Source: Reinekea thalattae (GTDB taxonomy: Bacteria > Pseudomonadota > Gammaproteobacteria > Pseudomonadales > Natronospirillaceae). Taken from it: DNA of 64,000 nt. Each line of letters opens with the position of its first letter. Positions within the stretch are counted from its first letter, which is position 1. The notes under the pieces were generated by a model. It had not been told where the DNA came from and made no database searches. It was given only the letters and a program-made list of their open reading frames with translations. Positions 17,562 to 26,737 of this stretch are shown piece by piece. The stretch lies in contig NZ_VKAD01000001.1 of the NCBI RefSeq assembly GCF_008041945.1, positions 558,001-622,000 on the forward strand, in the 5' to 3' direction. A program made the translations under genes and the position numbers.

Positions 17562-18752
17562 ATGCTTCGAGTGCAAATAATTGGATTATCTTTTATGAAA
17601 AGCAAGTTCCTGTCGGTTGTTAGTATTGTTGCAATCTCTTTGTTCGTCGCTGCTTTATGGCATTATTGGCCGGCGATCGTTAAAGGCATACTTACAACAC
17701 AGGCAGACTTTCACAGCCTGTTATCACGACATATTAGTCAATTCAAAGAAAACCCTCGTGTTAGCGGCGCTATGCTAGTGGCAATTTCTTTTGCTTACGG
17801 CGTATTTCATGCTGCTGGCCCTGGCCATGGTAAAGCGGTATTGGTGACCTATTTATCGACGCAAAAAGACACTCTTAAACAGGGTATTTTTATTTCATTT
17901 GCTGCGGCGATATTTCAAGCGATTGTCGCTATTAGCATTGTTTCTATTATTTCCATCCTGTTGAGCCAAACCTTTAGCCAAACCAATTTGGTGAGTCTAC
18001 GTACTGAGCAAACCAGTTATGTTTTGGTTATATTATTTGGTGGTTATATCTTGTGGCGATCGGTTTTAAAAGTTAAAAAGAGATTAGTTGGCGCGCGCAA
18101 CGACCATCATTCACACGACCATCATTCACACGACCATCATTCACACGACCATCATTCACACGACCATCATTCACACGACCATCATTCACACGACCATCAT
18201 TCACACGACCATCATTCACACAACCATCATTCACACAACCATCATTCACACAACCATCATTCACACAACCATCATTCACACAACCATCATTCACACAACC
18301 ATCATTCACACAACCATCATTCACACAACCATCATTCACACAACTATCATTCACACGACCATGGCGATCAATGTTGTCATACCTATAAGCCGGTCGAAAA
18401 AGTCTCTCCGTGGCAAACCCTTGGTATTATTGTCGCCATGGGAGCAAGGCCCTGTACTGGCGCGATAATGGTGCTTATTTATTCTCATATTGTTGGCATC
18501 TACTGGGTTGGTATTAGTGCAACGTTGCTGATGGGGCTTGGCACCGGGCTGACAGTAGCAAGCCTAGGCTTTATAACGATTCTATTTAGGGAGCAACTAA
18601 GTAAAGTTGTTTCAAGTGACGCCAGTCATGGCCACCACAACAGTACTGTAGGCTTGTTTATTTCCTGTTTCGGCGGCATATTATTACTGTTACTTGGTTT
18701 CAGCCTGTTTCAGGCTTCTATAGAAACTGCGGTACAGCACCCTCTTTTCTAA
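17562..18752 (+). CDS. NicO/RcnA-family metal transporter with long histidine-repeat loop
   Basis: Inner-membrane transporter of the nickel/cobalt NicO superfamily; direction and metal are not fixed by sequence. An N-terminal hydrophobic segment is followed by FHAAGPGHGKAVL (metal-path motif) and, after the central loop, GARPCTGAI, both diagnostic. Between the membrane halves, residues about 181-265 are 17 tandem five-residue units, mainly DHHSH then NHHSH, likely a cytoplasmic or periplasmic metal buffer. The total of 396 residues is inflated by this loop. An alternative ATG at 17595 also gives a plausible start. It is followed after 23 bases by a DUF1007 gene. Confidence 0.85.
   Translation: MLRVQIIGLSFMKSKFLSVVSIVAISLFVAALWHYWPAIVKGILTTQADFHSLLSRHISQFKENPRVSGAMLVAISFAYGVFHAAGPGHGKAVLVTYLSTQKDTLKQGIFISFAAAIFQAIVAISIVSIISILLSQTFSQTNLVSLRTEQTSYVLVILFGGYILWRSVLKVKKRLVGARNDHHSHDHHSHDHHSHDHHSHDHHSHDHHSHDHHSHDHHSHNHHSHNHHSHNHHSHNHHSHNHHSHNHHSHNHHSHNHHSHNYHSHDHGDQCCHTYKPVEKVSPWQTLGIIVAMGARPCTGAIMVLIYSHIVGIYWVGISATLLMGLGTGLTVASLGFITILFREQLSKVVSSDASHGHHNSTVGLFISCFGGILLLLLGFSLFQASIETAVQHPLF
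18102..18356 (+). repeat. 17 x 15-bp histidine-coding minisatellite
   Basis: Seventeen contiguous 15-base units. Units 1-8 are GACCATCATTCACAC (DHHSH), units 9-16 begin with AAC instead of GAC (NHHSH), and unit 17 is NYHSH with one further change. The copies are otherwise identical at the DNA level, so expansion is recent or maintained by homogenisation. The unit is a multiple of three, so copy-number changes keep the reading frame. Confidence 0.98.
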
Positions 18753-18775
18753 GCTCTATAAATGTTGAATTGCCC

Positions 18776-19411
18776 ATGCTACGTCAGTTAGTTTTATTTT
18801 CTTTGTTATTAATAGCCAATGTGGCGCACAGCCATCCACATGCTTGGGTTAGCTTAACCAGCGATTTTGTTATCAATGAGCAGACCGAGCTTTACGAAGT
18901 TCGGCAACGCTGGATCTTTGACCCCTTTTATTCTTTAGTAATTCTCGACGATTTACGCAAGCAATATACCGACGACGAATTAGCGCTGAGGATGCAAGCA
19001 GATCAAATCGTTAACAATTTACAAGCCTTAGGTTATTACTCGCATTTATCGCTCAATAGCCAACCGATTGATTTAGGTCGCCCTTACAAATGGCATATGT
19101 CGACAGCAACCGTTGGCGATGACGAAATCATGATTTTAGAGATGTTGTTTTCGGTATCGCCCATTTCACTTATTAATCATCAGGTAGAGTGGACAGTCTT
19201 TGACCCCACCTATTATGTTTCTATGCGCCACGATGCTATTGATTACATCCGAATTATTAATGCCAGTTCCGCTGAATGTGAGCCTCAATTGATTGAGCCA
19301 ACACCAACAGATGAGCAAATTATGCTTGCTTCCTCTTTGGACAAAACGCAAACCTCGACCGAGGGTCTCGGTGAAATTTTCGCGCAACGCAGTACCATTC
19401 AATGCTTTTAA
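18776..19411 (+). CDS. DUF1007 secreted protein, partner of the NicO transporter
   Basis: Exported protein of the DUF1007 family, commonly encoded beside NicO-type transporters and presumed to bind metal in the periplasm. The N terminus MLRQLVLFSLLLIANVAHSH is a signal peptide with likely cleavage after AHS. The mature protein begins HPHAW, histidines that are characteristic of the family. WIFDPFYS and the FDPTYYVSM segment are typical. At 211 residues it is of usual size. The ATG at 18776 is preferred to an upstream TTG. Its function as a metal chaperone is an inference from context. Confidence 0.78.
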   Translation: MLRQLVLFSLLLIANVAHSHPHAWVSLTSDFVINEQTELYEVRQRWIFDPFYSLVILDDLRKQYTDDELALRMQADQIVNNLQALGYYSHLSLNSQPIDLGRPYKWHMSTATVGDDEIMILEMLFSVSPISLINHQVEWTVFDPTYYVSMRHDAIDYIRIINASSAECEPQLIEPTPTDEQIMLASSLDKTQTSTEGLGEIFAQRSTIQCF

Positions 19412-19442
19412 TTTGCTTTCAGTAGCTGAATGAGTATGTGAT

Positions 19443-19471
19443 AAAAAACGCCTCAATAGAGGCGTTTTTTT
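19443..19471. terminator. Bidirectional terminator between DUF1007 and dppC
   Basis: AAAAAACGCCTC-AATA-GAGGCGTTTTTTT, a symmetric hairpin 31 bases after the DUF1007 stop and 60 bases before the dppC stop. It serves both convergent units. Confidence 0.9.
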
Positions 19472-19531
19472 GTTCACACTTGTGTACTGAGATTCCTTTA
19501 AGTTTCTAATTTAAGCCTCTAGTTTAAATAT

Positions 19532-20395
19532 CTAAACACTTTTACCTAATTGATCTCTCAGCCAATCGCCGAGTAAATTTAAACCTAACACGGTCAGCAT
19601 AATAGCTAAGCCTGGAAAAAGCGTTATCCACCAAGCAGTTTGGATGTAGTTTCTGCCTTCAGCCAGCATGCCACCCCAGCTTGGCGTTTGTGGGTCTACT
19701 CCTAAACCTAAAAAGGTTAAGCTACTTTCCAATAAAATATTGTTAGCGATATTAAGTGTTAACAAAATAATTAACGGCCCCATCGCGTTGGGCAAAATAT
19801 GTTTGAAAATAATATTAATACTCGACTGGCCGTAACTTTTTGCTGCAAGGATAAACGTTCGTTCACGTAACGCTAAAACAGAGCCTCTGATAATCCTTGC
19901 ATATTGCACCCATTGGGTGGCAATCATGACAAAAATAATTCGCTCAAGGCTCGGACCGTAAATTGCGATAATAGTCATGGCAAATAAAATAAACGGGAAC
20001 GCTAGTTGAATATCAGCAAAACGCATGACAAAAGTATCGAGCCAGCCGCCATAATAGCCCGCATAGAGTCCTAAAACAGCGCCAAGAATCACTGCTCCGA
20101 GTGAAGAGTAAATTCCAACGATAAATGAAACCTTACCGCCTGCAGCAATTCGGGCCAAAATATCTCGACCTAATGCATCCGTTCCTAATGGGTATTGAGC
20201 GTTTGCAAGCGGTGGTGATAAGCGTGCCAGTAAATTAATGCTGTCAGCTTTATCTGCAAACAACCAAGGCGATAAAAATACCAGCCCTGCTAACAATAAA
20301 GTGAGGCTAATGCCTAAAATAAATTCTAAATTTCGAATACGAATCATCCATTGGGATTGCCAAATCGATGCTTTTTCTGCGGCCTGTTGAGTCAT
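19532..20395 (-). CDS. Peptide ABC transporter permease DppC/OppC type
   Basis: Second permease of a di/oligopeptide importer, 287 residues. An N-terminal OppC-type membrane segment and short periplasmic loop (PLANAQYPLGTDALGRDIL) precede the binding-protein-dependent transport domain with five spans. The EAA-like loop AAKSYGQSSINIIFKHILPNA contacts the ATPase. The C terminus is GDWLRDQLGKSV. Its ATG overlaps the stop of the DppB-type gene by four bases. It is the last gene of an operon encoding binding protein, two permeases, a fused ATPase and a peptidase, although it is separated from the ATPase by the binding protein gene. Confidence 0.88.
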   Translation of the reverse strand: MTQQAAEKASIWQSQWMIRIRNLEFILGISLTLLLAGLVFLSPWLFADKADSINLLARLSPPLANAQYPLGTDALGRDILARIAAGGKVSFIVGIYSSLGAVILGAVLGLYAGYYGGWLDTFVMRFADIQLAFPFILFAMTIIAIYGPSLERIIFVMIATQWVQYARIIRGSVLALRERTFILAAKSYGQSSINIIFKHILPNAMGPLIILLTLNIANNILLESSLTFLGLGVDPQTPSWGGMLAEGRNYIQTAWWITLFPGLAIMLTVLGLNLLGDWLRDQLGKSV

Positions 20396-21321
20396 GATTT
20401 CACCCGTATACGTGGATCGATTAATGAATAAGCCATATCAGTCACTAGGTTTACCAATACGATTAGCATGGCCAAAATACAAACAGAGGCTTGAAGCAAT
20501 GGGTAGTCTCGTTGCGCAATAGCATCAAGAGCTAACGACCCCATACCCGGCCAGTTAAACACCCGTTCAACCACAACGATGCCACCAATTAAGTTGCCGA
20601 ACTGAAGGCCAAAAAAAGTAATCAATGCAATGGCGCTGTTACGCAGTGCATGTTTATAAATGACCACCCTCTCCTTTAAGCCTTTGGCTCGTGCAACCAT
20701 AATGTACTGTTCAGAAAAGATATCTAACATAGCAGTACGAACCAGCCGAACATTCACTGCGGTCAGAACTATCGCGACTGTTAGTGACGGTAGAATTAAC
20801 GAAGCTATTCCGTTGTAGCCACTGACAGGCAGCCAGCCCAGTGTGATCGAAAAAATTAAAACCAGCATCATTGCTAGCCAGAAATTAGGAAACGAAAGAC
20901 CTGCTAGAGATAAAATTCTAATCAGTTGATCAATCCATTTTCCTTGTTTTGTTGCAGCAAGAATCCCTAAAGGTACAGAGACAAAAATTGAAATTAACAT
21001 CGATGTCATGGCGAGAATTAAAGTCGATGGTAATGCAGAACGGATCAATTCGTTGATTGGGCCACGGAAAAAACTATTACCCAACTCGCCAGTAATCAGG
21101 TTTTTCATAAAGCCTAAGTATTGGCTATAAAAAGGAGCATTAAGACCAAGTGATTCTCGAATCATTGCTAGGTCTTGTTCAGTCACGTTGCTAGATTCTT
21201 GCGTCATCATGACTGCCGGGTCGCCAGTAAATCGGATTGCAAAGGCGACAAATAGCGTTACCGAAAAAGCCACGAACGCAGCTTGAATCAGTCGCTTTAT
21301 AAAAAATGTCAGTTGTTGCAT
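20392..21321 (-). CDS. Peptide ABC transporter permease DppB/OppB type
   Basis: First permease of the peptide importer, 309 residues. The N terminus MQQLTFFIKRLIQAAFVAF is the usual DppB first span. Later features are GDPAVMM, the long periplasmic region, the EAA loop MVARAKGLKERVVIYKHALR, and the C-terminal LVTDMAYSLIDPRIRV, a near-invariant end in this family. The ATG at 21321 has GGAG seven bases upstream; the frame extends to 21369 but the extension is not conserved. It overlaps the DppC-type gene by four bases. Confidence 0.9.
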   Translation of the reverse strand: MQQLTFFIKRLIQAAFVAFSVTLFVAFAIRFTGDPAVMMTQESSNVTEQDLAMIRESLGLNAPFYSQYLGFMKNLITGELGNSFFRGPINELIRSALPSTLILAMTSMLISIFVSVPLGILAATKQGKWIDQLIRILSLAGLSFPNFWLAMMLVLIFSITLGWLPVSGYNGIASLILPSLTVAIVLTAVNVRLVRTAMLDIFSEQYIMVARAKGLKERVVIYKHALRNSAIALITFFGLQFGNLIGGIVVVERVFNWPGMGSLALDAIAQRDYPLLQASVCILAMLIVLVNLVTDMAYSLIDPRIRVKS

Positions 21322-21425
21322 AGCGTCTCTCCTCAAATGAAAGACTTGAATGGCAACGCCGCTAATCACTTAGTAGTCGTTGATCACCAAATAAGAGTGC
21401 GGAGCTGCCTGAGTTACTTTAACTT

Positions 21426-22985
21426 TTAATCTTCTACTGCTACATCCATATAGCGCACTCGATCATCGGGTGCTGGCGTGAAGCCTGAAACCTTTTTAGA
21501 GACACCAAACATTGCTGCGGTATTAAATAATGGCAACTCTAAATGGTTGGAGCGAATGTACTGAGAGACCTCTTGTAAAGCCTTTTCACGAACCTCTCGG
21601 TCGTAAGTTCCTCGTTGCTGCTCTAACAATGCATCTAGGGTTTCATCGGCAATATAAGGATTAAAACGCTCGCCACTGTGGTACAACAAATAGGCCGTGT
21701 TATCGAAATCGAATGTCCAACCGCCCCAAGCAAATAAAAACAGCTCGCCTGTCTTACCATTTGGAATTAGATCGGAAGACATAATATTGCTGTCGTTTGA
21801 ACGAATCGATAAATCAAGACCGACTTGGCTTAAATAAGAACTGATAACTTGAGATACTTCACGGAAGGTTTCATCGTTGTTTTGGATATCCAAGGTTATT
21901 TTTGTACCTGGTTTTACTCCTGCTTGCGCTAACAACGTTTTAGCGCGTGTAGGGTTGTAACTGTATTTCTCTAACGATGGGTCAAAACCAAACGAGCGTT
22001 CACCCTGTGCACTGGCAATGGTTTCACCGAAGCCGCCCAATAGCGCGGTTAAAATAACATCGCGATCAATGGCAATATTAATGGCTTCACGTACTCGAGG
22101 GTCGGCAGTAATGGCATCGGTGGTTTTAAAACGCATCATGTAAACCGTCGGCCCTGGTACAGTCACGAGATCAACGCCTTTATTGTTTTTTAACGCTTCA
22201 ACTGAGGTGCTTGGAATGTTAAGTGAAATGTCGATACCGCCAGACATCAACTCAGCCATGCGAGTTGCAGGTTCGGCAATAAATCGAATGGTGACAAATT
22301 CTGTTTTAGCCGTGCCATTCCAATAATCATCGAAGCGTTTTAACTCTACTGCAACTGAAGGCTCATAATTAACGACCTGGTACGGTCCTGTGCCGACAGG
22401 CTTACGGTCAAATGCCTCTTCGCCGACTTGCTCAATATATTTTGGCGGTACGATCATCGCGCCATAACCGGCAAGCTTGGTGATTAATACAGGGTCAACC
22501 TGATTCATGACAAAATCGACAGTAAATTCGTCAACAACATTAACAGTATCAATGGATGTATAGTTGGAACGCTGAGGGCCTTTCATGCCCTGCTCACCGA
22601 GTAATCTATCAAAGGTATATTTAACGGCGTCAGCGTTAAAAGGCTCACCATTATGGAATTTTACGCCTTCACGCAAATGAAAACGTATACGACTGTTGTC
22701 ATCTAAAAAATCCCAACTGGTTGCAAGTCCTGGTGACAGCTTTAATGTCTCATCACGCTGAATTAAGCCTTCAAAGATATTGCTTCCGATGGAGCCCCAA
22801 GAAAGCCGAAAAGTATCAATCGGATCTAGGTTTTGTGGATCGTAACCTTGAGCGACCGTTAGTTGGTCGGCAGAAAATGAATTGACTGAACAAGTCACTG
22901 CAGCAATTAAAATTGCACCAACCTTAATGGTTTTTTTAATGCCCTGACTTGCATTTGTCAAAGCGGTATTTGCTAATTTTTTCAC
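21426..22985 (-). CDS. Peptide ABC transporter substrate-binding protein (DppA/OppA family)
   Basis: Periplasmic binding protein of family SBP_bac_5, 519 residues, starting from GTG with GGAG nine bases upstream. A cleavable signal peptide ends near NSFSA, followed by the mature start DQLTVAQGYDPQNLDPIDTF. Family features include LREGVKFHNGEPFNADAVKY and VGTGPYQVV. No lipobox is present. It lies between the fused ATPase gene and the permeases, all on the minus strand. The adjacent pyroglutamyl-peptidase suggests that small peptides, perhaps with N-terminal pyroglutamate, are taken up, but this is an inference. Confidence 0.9.
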   Translation of the reverse strand: MKKLANTALTNASQGIKKTIKVGAILIAAVTCSVNSFSADQLTVAQGYDPQNLDPIDTFRLSWGSIGSNIFEGLIQRDETLKLSPGLATSWDFLDDNSRIRFHLREGVKFHNGEPFNADAVKYTFDRLLGEQGMKGPQRSNYTSIDTVNVVDEFTVDFVMNQVDPVLITKLAGYGAMIVPPKYIEQVGEEAFDRKPVGTGPYQVVNYEPSVAVELKRFDDYWNGTAKTEFVTIRFIAEPATRMAELMSGGIDISLNIPSTSVEALKNNKGVDLVTVPGPTVYMMRFKTTDAITADPRVREAINIAIDRDVILTALLGGFGETIASAQGERSFGFDPSLEKYSYNPTRAKTLLAQAGVKPGTKITLDIQNNDETFREVSQVISSYLSQVGLDLSIRSNDSNIMSSDLIPNGKTGELFLFAWGGWTFDFDNTAYLLYHSGERFNPYIADETLDALLEQQRGTYDREVREKALQEVSQYIRSNHLELPLFNTAAMFGVSKKVSGFTPAPDDRVRYMDVAVED

Positions 22986-23014
22986 AAGAAAATACTCCTA
23001 AGTAATTAATTTTA

Positions 23015-24889
23015 TTAATCGTTTATAGTTGTAAACTCGGGACTGTGATTTGCGACCAGATGGCCTTTATTTACCTCAACGTAAGAGTGAACGTTGGGTT
23101 GGCTGCCTATTTTTTTAATAGTGCTTGGAATTTCAGTACTAAAGTTTGGCGGCCTGTTTTTATTTCGGGTAGCTATTGTCGGTACTGAAGAGATCAATCG
23201 CTTTGTATAAGGGTGCTGAGGGTTTTCAAAAATTTGTTGCCGCGTCCCTATTTCTACAATTTGTCCTAAATACATCACGGCAACTCGATGGCTTATACGC
23301 TCAACAATGGCCATATCGTGTGAGATAAATAAATAGGCGATCCCTTGGGTTTTCTGTAAATTCAAAAACAGATTAACCACCTGTGCCTGCACGGAGACAT
23401 CCAACGCCGACACCGCTTCATCAGCAATGATCAGTTTCGGTTCGCAAGCCAAAGCTCGTGCAATACAGATACGTTGCCGCTGACCGCCAGAAAATTCTTT
23501 CGGGTATCTGCGCGCCTGTTCTGGTAATAAGCCGACCATCTTAAGTAATTCAGACACTCGTTCATCGGCTTGCTTTTTACTGCGAACAAGGCCGTGTACC
23601 CACGCCGGTTCGATAATCGACGCGCCAATGGTTTTACGAGGGTTTAATGCTCCGTATGGATCTTGAAATACATATTGGATGTCTCGACTAAAGAGCTTTT
23701 TACGCGATGAAGAAACCTTATAGATGTCTTCACTCTCAAGCCGGACTTCACCAGAAAAGGGTTCAATCAGTTGTTGAATCGCTTTACCAACGGTTGATTT
23801 GCCACTGCCAGACTCACCGACAATGGACAGCGTTTCATTCGGATAAATCGCAAACGAAACCTGTTCTGCAGCATGAACATAATGGGAAAGTCGACCTAAA
23901 AAGCCATCGAATAACGGATAACGAACAGTCAGCTTATCGACCTCTAATAGCGGCGCTGAGTAATCAACTCGACTGTCTTGGTCGTGCGCCTCGAGTACTT
24001 TTTCATCATCATCGTATTGCTCAAAATACTTAGGGCTTGTAGTGCCCGTCATGCTGCCTAATTCTGGCACTGCGGATAATAGGTTACGCGTGTAGGCCGT
24101 TTTAGGCCCACTTAACATTGCCTCGAGTGAATTACGCTCCACCTCTAAGCTATTGCGCATCACCAGTACATCATCGGCGACTTCTGCAACAACGGCCATG
24201 TTGTGACTGATAAAAACAATTGCGCTGTTCAGTTCTGTTTGTAAGTCTTTGATGAGTGACAATATTTGAGCTTGAATGGTGACATCGAGCGCTGTGGTTG
24301 GCTCATCAGCAATTAAAACTTTGGGTCGGCAGGATATCGCCATTGCAATCATGACACGTTGCAGTTGGCCACCGGATAACTGATGAGGGTAATAGCCGAG
24401 CAATCTTTTGGATTGCGGCACCCGCACCAAATCTAACAGTTCACAGGCTTTAAGTTTTGCTTGCTGGTATGAAATACCCTGATGTAACACCAGTGTTTCG
24501 CATAGTTGATGACCAATGGTAAATACCGGGTTTAACGACGCCATCGGCTCTTGAAAAATCATCGAAATTTCTCGACCACGAATCAGCCGATGCTTTTCTT
24601 CGGGCAGCTGGGTTAGGTCGACAGGCCCAAGTAAATCGCTCTCAAATTGAATCCGCCCCGTGGTAATTTCAGCACCGAGATGCTTGGTTAAACCCATAAT
24701 GGCAAGAGATGAGATCGACTTACCCGATCCAGATTCGCCAACGATGGCGAGCGTTTTATTTCGATAAAGATCAAAAGAAACCTGATCAACAACCTTGTTA
24801 CGTCCAAACTGAACGGATAAATTCTCGACCGACATCATAAGATCATCAGAATTTGGCAATGAACTCACGGCTTGAGTTGATTGATTCAT
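23015..24889 (-). CDS. Fused DppD-DppF double ATPase of a peptide ABC transporter
   Basis: Two complete ABC ATPase modules in one 624-residue chain, doing the work of separate DppD and DppF. Module 1 has Walker A GESGSGKSI near residue 55, signature LSGGQLQR and Walker B VLIADEPTTALD. Module 2 has GESGSGKSTVG near residue 355, signature FSGGQRQR and LIIADEAVSALD. Each module ends with the oligopeptide-transporter C-terminal extension, for example PQHPYTKRLISSVP. This fused form is known in several proteobacterial peptide and glutathione (GsiA) importers. The gene follows the peptidase gene after two bases. Confidence 0.92.
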   Translation of the reverse strand: MNQSTQAVSSLPNSDDLMMSVENLSVQFGRNKVVDQVSFDLYRNKTLAIVGESGSGKSISSLAIMGLTKHLGAEITTGRIQFESDLLGPVDLTQLPEEKHRLIRGREISMIFQEPMASLNPVFTIGHQLCETLVLHQGISYQQAKLKACELLDLVRVPQSKRLLGYYPHQLSGGQLQRVMIAMAISCRPKVLIADEPTTALDVTIQAQILSLIKDLQTELNSAIVFISHNMAVVAEVADDVLVMRNSLEVERNSLEAMLSGPKTAYTRNLLSAVPELGSMTGTTSPKYFEQYDDDEKVLEAHDQDSRVDYSAPLLEVDKLTVRYPLFDGFLGRLSHYVHAAEQVSFAIYPNETLSIVGESGSGKSTVGKAIQQLIEPFSGEVRLESEDIYKVSSSRKKLFSRDIQYVFQDPYGALNPRKTIGASIIEPAWVHGLVRSKKQADERVSELLKMVGLLPEQARRYPKEFSGGQRQRICIARALACEPKLIIADEAVSALDVSVQAQVVNLFLNLQKTQGIAYLFISHDMAIVERISHRVAVMYLGQIVEIGTRQQIFENPQHPYTKRLISSVPTIATRNKNRPPNFSTEIPSTIKKIGSQPNVHSYVEVNKGHLVANHSPEFTTIND

Positions 24890-24891
24890 TA

Positions 24892-25569
24892 TTATTCCAC
24901 CTTATTCACCTGAAGCTGTTTGTGTAGCTCACTAACCAACAGCGCAACGGCATCGGTCAGTGTCTGTTCGTCCATGGTTTTAGGCGTATCGATATAGTTT
25001 AATGCGTCACCCTTTGGTGGTTCGATAAAAGGAATATGAACAAAACCGCAGAGCATTTTTTGTAGTTGTTGGTTTTCTTGATTTAATTTTTGAGCTAAAT
25101 AGTTGCCGGTATACAGCATCTGATTACACAGATGCGTTCCGGCGGAGAAAGAAAGTTTGGCAGCGAAGCCAGCTTGATTAAGTTTTTCTACTAATAAGCT
25201 ACTCGGAAAGTTGGCTTCTAATGCCAACGGGCCTTGCTCAAAAACTCTCAACTGATCGGCAATAAAGCCATTCACATCTGGAACTTCAATAAAGTGACGT
25301 TTATTGATAGCCAGTGTTTCAAGCTGTATAGCGTCGGTTCGCCCAGAAACGCCAATACCGACCCAGGCATCGGGCTGGAACTCTCTTATCACTCGGTTCA
25401 TTGACACATAAAGCTGCTCTGAGTCGACCGCCATATGAACAAACCGAATATCTAAATCTGGCCAGTCACGTAACTTCAGGTTCTCTATAACGACCGTCGA
25501 TGGATTCACTGGCGCTCTCAGCCAACTGCCGTAACCGGATAAGACGATTCTTAGTTTCCTTGATGACAT
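24892..25569 (-). CDS. Pyrrolidone-carboxylate (pyroglutamyl) peptidase-like, family C15
   Basis: Cysteine peptidase related to Pcp, which removes N-terminal pyroglutamate from peptides. The 225 residues keep all three expected catalytic positions in order: Glu in GVSGRTDAIQLET, Cys in FSAGTHLCNQMLY and His in GFVHIPFIEP. The N-terminal strand IVLSGYGSW replaces the usual TGFEPF-like motif, so the protein is a divergent member. The ATG at 25569 has AAGG seven bases upstream; the frame extends to 25623. It is the first gene of the peptide transporter operon, divergent from the LysR gene, suggesting intracellular processing of imported peptides. Confidence 0.8.
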   Translation of the reverse strand: MSSRKLRIVLSGYGSWLRAPVNPSTVVIENLKLRDWPDLDIRFVHMAVDSEQLYVSMNRVIREFQPDAWVGIGVSGRTDAIQLETLAINKRHFIEVPDVNGFIADQLRVFEQGPLALEANFPSSLLVEKLNQAGFAAKLSFSAGTHLCNQMLYTGNYLAQKLNQENQQLQKMLCGFVHIPFIEPPKGDALNYIDTPKTMDEQTLTDAVALLVSELHKQLQVNKVE

Positions 25570-25741
25570 AACAAACCTTTGCTCGACCAGATTTATAGAT
25601 CTGATACTGACAAAGGATTGCAATCACATCCAATTATAAGTAATCATGAGCTCATAACCTAAACTGATAGCATGAAGAAACCCATAGCCAAATAAGTTGC
25701 CTTATAAGGCTGTTTCCCGTTGGAGCAATAGGCAGAACATT

Positions 25742-26635
25742 ATGATTCGATACCGACAAATAGAAGCGTTTAGATACGTTATGGTGACAGGAACGATGAC
25801 TGGCGCAGCCAATTCTATGGCGGTAAGCCAGCCTGCGATCAGCCGGTTGATCAGTGATTTAGAATATTATTTAAAGTTTAAATTGTTTGATCGAATCAAA
25901 GGGCGGTTGGTGCCAACGCAAGAAGCGATGCAGTTCTATCAGGGTGTCGATCAATTTTATATCGGCTTTGAACAGTTAGAAGATGTTGCCGATAAAATTC
26001 GCACCCAACGACCATCGGATTTAAAAATTTGCGCCACACCCGCGCTTTCTACTTACGTTTGTCCTGATGCTGTTCAACGATTTCGGGTGCAGTACCCAAA
26101 CGTTAGCCTATTAATAGAAAGCTTATCCTCTACCGAAGTGGTGCATCGGCTTAAAACTCATATGGCGAATTTAGGTATTACCACCGCCTTCCCTGACGTT
26201 CCGGGTATTGAACAGATCCACTGGCGAACCTGTGCTCATGTCTGCGCCCTGCATCATAGCCATCCGCTGGTTGAAAAACCGCTAATCACGGCAGATGACC
26301 TCGTTGGTGAAGAGATTTTAAAAATACTGCCTGCGGGTTTTGTTAATTGGCAGCGAGTCACTAAAACATTGAACGAGGCTGGCATTCATTACAGCGATAG
26401 AATCGGTATTCAAAGCTCTCATACTGGCTACAGCATGGTTGCACAAAACTTAGCTGTCGCGATTATAGAGCCCTTTGCTGCAACAACTTGGCTCAACAAC
26501 GGCGTGGTTATTAAGCCCTTTGAACCTACCATTGAATTTGATTATGTCATTGCTCGTGCAGAGTCAGCCCCGATGACCGAGACGGAGAAAACCTTTATCG
26601 CTGCACTTCAGGATGTCTCCTTACCTTCTGCTTAA
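25742..26635 (+). CDS. LysR-family transcriptional regulator
   Basis: 297-residue LysR-type regulator. The N-terminal helix-turn-helix covers MIRYRQIEAFRYVMVTGTM to LEYYLKFKLFDRIKGRLVPT, and the effector-binding domain follows. The divergent peptide transporter/peptidase operon begins 172 bases away, the normal layout for a LysR regulator and its target. The intergenic region contains the palindrome ATGAGCTCAT at 25646-25655, a possible part of the binding site. The ATG at 25742 fits the conserved family start better than the longer frame from 25697. The inducer is unknown; a peptide or amino acid is plausible. Confidence 0.88.
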   Translation: MIRYRQIEAFRYVMVTGTMTGAANSMAVSQPAISRLISDLEYYLKFKLFDRIKGRLVPTQEAMQFYQGVDQFYIGFEQLEDVADKIRTQRPSDLKICATPALSTYVCPDAVQRFRVQYPNVSLLIESLSSTEVVHRLKTHMANLGITTAFPDVPGIEQIHWRTCAHVCALHHSHPLVEKPLITADDLVGEEILKILPAGFVNWQRVTKTLNEAGIHYSDRIGIQSSHTGYSMVAQNLAVAIIEPFAATTWLNNGVVIKPFEPTIEFDYVIARAESAPMTETEKTFIAALQDVSLPSA

Positions 26636-26737
26636 TCTGCTTAAATAGCTATTGCAACAACACTTTACATAATTAAGCGCCGCCTAATCGGTTCTGATAT
26701 TGACAGTCGAGAATCATTTTCACTATGCTTGCGCCAG

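Noticed and set aside
18102-18356. CRISPR-like array
   Set aside because: Units are contiguous 15-mers without spacers and encode a continuous His-rich loop; no cas genes are present.
18073-18468. Open frames on both strands across the histidine repeat (such as a long IIHTT repeat on plus and a CVNDG/RVNDG repeat on minus)
   Set aside because: They are frame shadows of the 15-base tandem repeat, which is free of stops in several frames. The NicO frame alone has family motifs on both sides.
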